64,000 nt of DNA from Phycisphaerales bacterium (GTDB lineage Bacteria > Planctomycetota > Phycisphaerae > Sedimentisphaerales > Anaerobacaceae). Location of the stretch: positions 129,111 through 193,110 of the forward strand of contig PLLP01000023.1 of the NCBI GenBank assembly GCA_003141315.1, in the 5' to 3' direction. The notes under the pieces are model-generated. The model saw only the letters and a list, made by a program, of their open reading frames with translations. It was not told the DNA's origin and did no database searches. Both the position numbers and the translations under genes were made by a program. Below, one piece after another: positions 62,388 to 64,000 of the stretch (position 1 is its first letter; each line of letters opens with the position of its first letter).

Positions 62388-62592
62388 CATCTGCCTTTGT
62401 CCTGATTGAACCGGGACGCTGCGCAGAATAAATATTCCGGCGGGTTTCACCATTGAAACCCGGTAAAGCAATGAAGCATCACTGTTGAGCCGGTTACGAA
62501 AATCGTTTTAGTGAGCGGCTTTCGTAATCAGCTCGCGGAGCTTGTTCGCTGTAATACGGCGGGCAGGCCGTCAAAGAAAGCGAGTTTAAAGA
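62388..62592 (+). promoter_or_regulatory. Long structured 5' leader of rnc
   Basis: The leader contains a perfect 8-bp hairpin (CGGGTTTC-ACCATT-GAAACCCG, about 62439-62460) and a further pair of imperfect stems around 62495-62570 (GTTACGAAAATCG, GCGGCTTTCGTAAT, CAGCTCGCGGAGCTTG). RNase III of E. coli cleaves its own leader, and a similar autoregulation is possible here. Confidence 0.5.
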
Positions 62593-63297
62593 ATGGACAA
62601 GGAAGTTTTCCACCAAATCGAAAAGGCAATCGGTTACCAATTTTCGGATAAAGAGCTGCTGCACATGGCATTTACACATTCATCAGCGGTGACGGACCGG
62701 CAGATGAGCAACGAAAGGCTTGAGTTTCTGGGAGATGCTGTCCTGGGGATGGTAATCTGCCAGGAATTGTACAAACGATTTCCCGAACACCTCGAAGGGG
62801 ATATGACAAAAAGCAAGAGCCTGCTGGTATCCCGCAGTATGTGTTCACGGATAGCAAAAGAGCTCGGGGTAATAAAATTTTTGAAGGCGGGCAAGGGAAT
62901 GATGAGCAGCAAGGCGCTGGGGGGTTCAATATCCGCGGGGCTTCTGGAAGCGATTATCGCAGCAATATATATAGACGGCGGATTCGAGACGGCGAGGAAT
63001 TTTATACTTACCAACTTTACAGCCGCAATTGACGAGATTAAAGGCGAGAGCTGCCACGGCAACTTCAAGTCGCTGCTGCAGCAGTATGCGCAAAGGCAAT
63101 CTAACGCCACACCGACATACGACGTGCTTGACGAACAGGGACCAGACCATAACAAATGCTTCGAGATGCAGGCAGTTATAGAGGGCAGGCGTTTCGCAAG
63201 CGCATGGGGGACAAATAAAAAAGAGGCTGAGCAGCGGGCAGCATATAACGCACTTATCGAGCTGGGATTGCTTCCAAGCGATTGTGATGCGGAATAA
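62593..63297 (+). CDS. rnc: Ribonuclease III
   Basis: RNase III cuts double-stranded RNA, in rRNA maturation for example. The catalytic domain has the signature NERLEFLGDAVLGM (residues 40-53) and the second acidic cluster in GGSISAGLLEAIIAAIYIDGG. The C-terminal double-stranded RNA-binding domain (about 160-228) has NFKSLLQQYAQRQSNATPTYDVLDEQGPDHNKCFEMQAVIEG (only named in parts) and KKEAEQRAAYNAL. It is 234 residues, normal for the family. Confidence 0.95.
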   Translation: MDKEVFHQIEKAIGYQFSDKELLHMAFTHSSAVTDRQMSNERLEFLGDAVLGMVICQELYKRFPEHLEGDMTKSKSLLVSRSMCSRIAKELGVIKFLKAGKGMMSSKALGGSISAGLLEAIIAAIYIDGGFETARNFILTNFTAAIDEIKGESCHGNFKSLLQQYAQRQSNATPTYDVLDEQGPDHNKCFEMQAVIEGRRFASAWGTNKKEAEQRAAYNALIELGLLPSDCDAE

Positions 63298-63393
63298 CCG
63301 GACAAAAAACGAAATTTAAAAATAAAAATTCAAAATTGTGGAGCCGCTTTCGGCGGTGAGAATAATTAATAGGAGAGTTTTTGCCAGGTTTTG

Positions 63394-63636
63394 TCAGGTC
63401 ATAAAGTTAGTGACAGCAAAAATAGCAATATTCACCAATACGAGCAAACAAAGCAAAAAGGCGAGGAGGATAATGCTTTCCCTGATAAGCAGGGCAGCCG
63501 TGATTTGGGGCAGCTTAATGGTTTTATAAACAACGACACCTGCGACAGCGAGCGGGAGCAGCCAAAGAAGCTGCGCCGGATTAGTGCCAATAGCTTCCGG
63601 GGAAAGGAAGGTCGCCAAAAGGGATAAGGTTATCAT
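63394..63636 (-). CDS. Small membrane protein of unknown function
   Basis: This 80-residue protein has two hydrophobic segments (about 22-42 and 50-75). It overlaps the stop of the upstream gene by four bases (ATGA), so the two are coupled. In several planctomycetes a small two-helix protein follows a DUF6677-like gene. I do not recognise a family. Confidence 0.5.
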   Translation of the reverse strand: MITLSLLATFLSPEAIGTNPAQLLWLLPLAVAGVVVYKTIKLPQITAALLIRESIILLAFLLCLLVLVNIAIFAVTNFMT

Positions 63637-64000
63637 TTTTCCCGCCCTCCCAAAAAGTCCGGCTTTAGACAGGCAAGGTACGCCGCATTAATAACGCAGA
63701 GCAGGTTGAGCATGCCCGCAATACCGGTATAAATTTGTCCTATTTCAGCGGGTTTTCCGAAGACCTGCAGATGGTTTGCGGCAGTGATTTTGCCGAGCAG
63801 GGCAACGAGAGGCGAGTTAAGCATCTGGGCAACGTACCAGAGTTTTTCGTTGACCGGGTCGATGACTGCGATGGAGCCGACATACAGGCCGACAGCAAAC
63901 GTAAGGCAGATGGCAACAAAAATAATAACGGCCCGCTTCTTCTCATTGAGCAGGAAAAACCCGCTGCCCGGTATGCACCATCCCATCAGGGCGACAAAGA
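63633..64000 (-). CDS. DUF6677-like membrane protein, 5' end outside window
   Basis: The frame stays open beyond the end of the window (FVALMGWCIPGSGFFLLNEKKRAVIIF), so the ATG at 63986 is probably internal. The start AL-x-GW-x-x-PGSG-x-x-x-L, followed by a basic turn and a second helix, is the TM2/DUF6677-like pattern for small integral membrane proteins in Planctomycetes. Three to four transmembrane segments are visible. Function is unknown. Confidence 0.5.
   Translation of the reverse strand, partial: FVALMGWCIPGSGFFLLNEKKRAVIIFVAICLTFAVGLYVGSIAVIDPVNEKLWYVAQMLNSPLVALLGKITAANHLQVFGKPAEIGQIYTGIAGMLNLLCVINAAYLACLKPDFLGGREK

Noticed and set aside
1-64000. CRISPR array
   Set aside because: No set of regularly spaced direct repeats of 24-40 bases with unique spacers is present. 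The repeats at 51-52 kb are palindromic, irregular and dispersed.

Overview
The window looks like a chromosomal segment of a Planctomycetota bacterium of the class Phycisphaerae, probably near Sedimentisphaerales. The main evidence is a dockerin-like signature (a D-x-N-x-D-G-type loop followed by an F-A-x-x-W-L helix) on several otherwise unrelated secreted proteins. Lamin-tail/CotH proteins, a DUF1559-type pseudopilin and a glmU-prs-rplY-pth-rpsF-ssb-rpsR-rplI gene block agree with this. The assignment is inferred from protein style, not from a marker-gene tree.

Region 1 (1-28.4 kb) is a surface-polysaccharide locus. It begins with two secreted proteins: a beta-propeller/dockerin protein cut by the window edge and a glycosidase-like protein. 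Next come a Wzx-type flippase, a methyltransferase, a Wzy-type polymerase, GT4 and GT2 glycosyltransferases, and sugar-nucleotide genes (cupin, 4,6-dehydratase, nucleotidyltransferase, reductase). A membrane-anchored propeller protein and a PglC/WcaJ-type phosphoglycosyl transferase follow. From 18 to 26 kb there is an unusual acyl-group cassette: a PLP decarboxylase, three GNAT acetyltransferases (one frameshifted), a VOC protein, an FkbH-like glyceryl-ACP synthase, an acyl carrier protein, a 3-hydroxyacyl-CoA dehydrogenase and an SCP2-like thiolase. A WecA/MraY-type transferase and an ATP-grasp enzyme close the region. Gene debris at 5.1, 6.0-6.5 and 7.95 kb shows that the locus has been rearranged.

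Region 2 (28.4-40.5 kb) carries large envelope and secreted proteins (a 1650-residue CotH/LTD protein, a beta-helix lipoprotein and a two-lobed aspartic protease with dockerin), together with an amino-acid permease, UppP and tRNA-Arg(CCG).

Region 3 (40.6-50.9 kb) is mostly housekeeping: an M24 peptidase, rsmA, pdxA, ribE, thyA and ppdK. A two-gene type II restriction-modification system sits at 45.5-47.1 kb.

Region 4 (50.9-55.2 kb) is repeat-rich. It holds palindromic dispersed repeats, a small membrane protein, tRNA-His(GTG), and a two-gene segment bounded by a perfect 38-bp direct repeat that forms the 3' end of rplI and also of a membrane-protein gene.

Region 5 (55.2-64 kb) holds the ribosomal/ssb/pth/prs block, tRNA-Gln(TTG), a Xer recombinase, a STAS protein, rnc with a long structured leader, and two small membrane genes, the last cut by the window edge.
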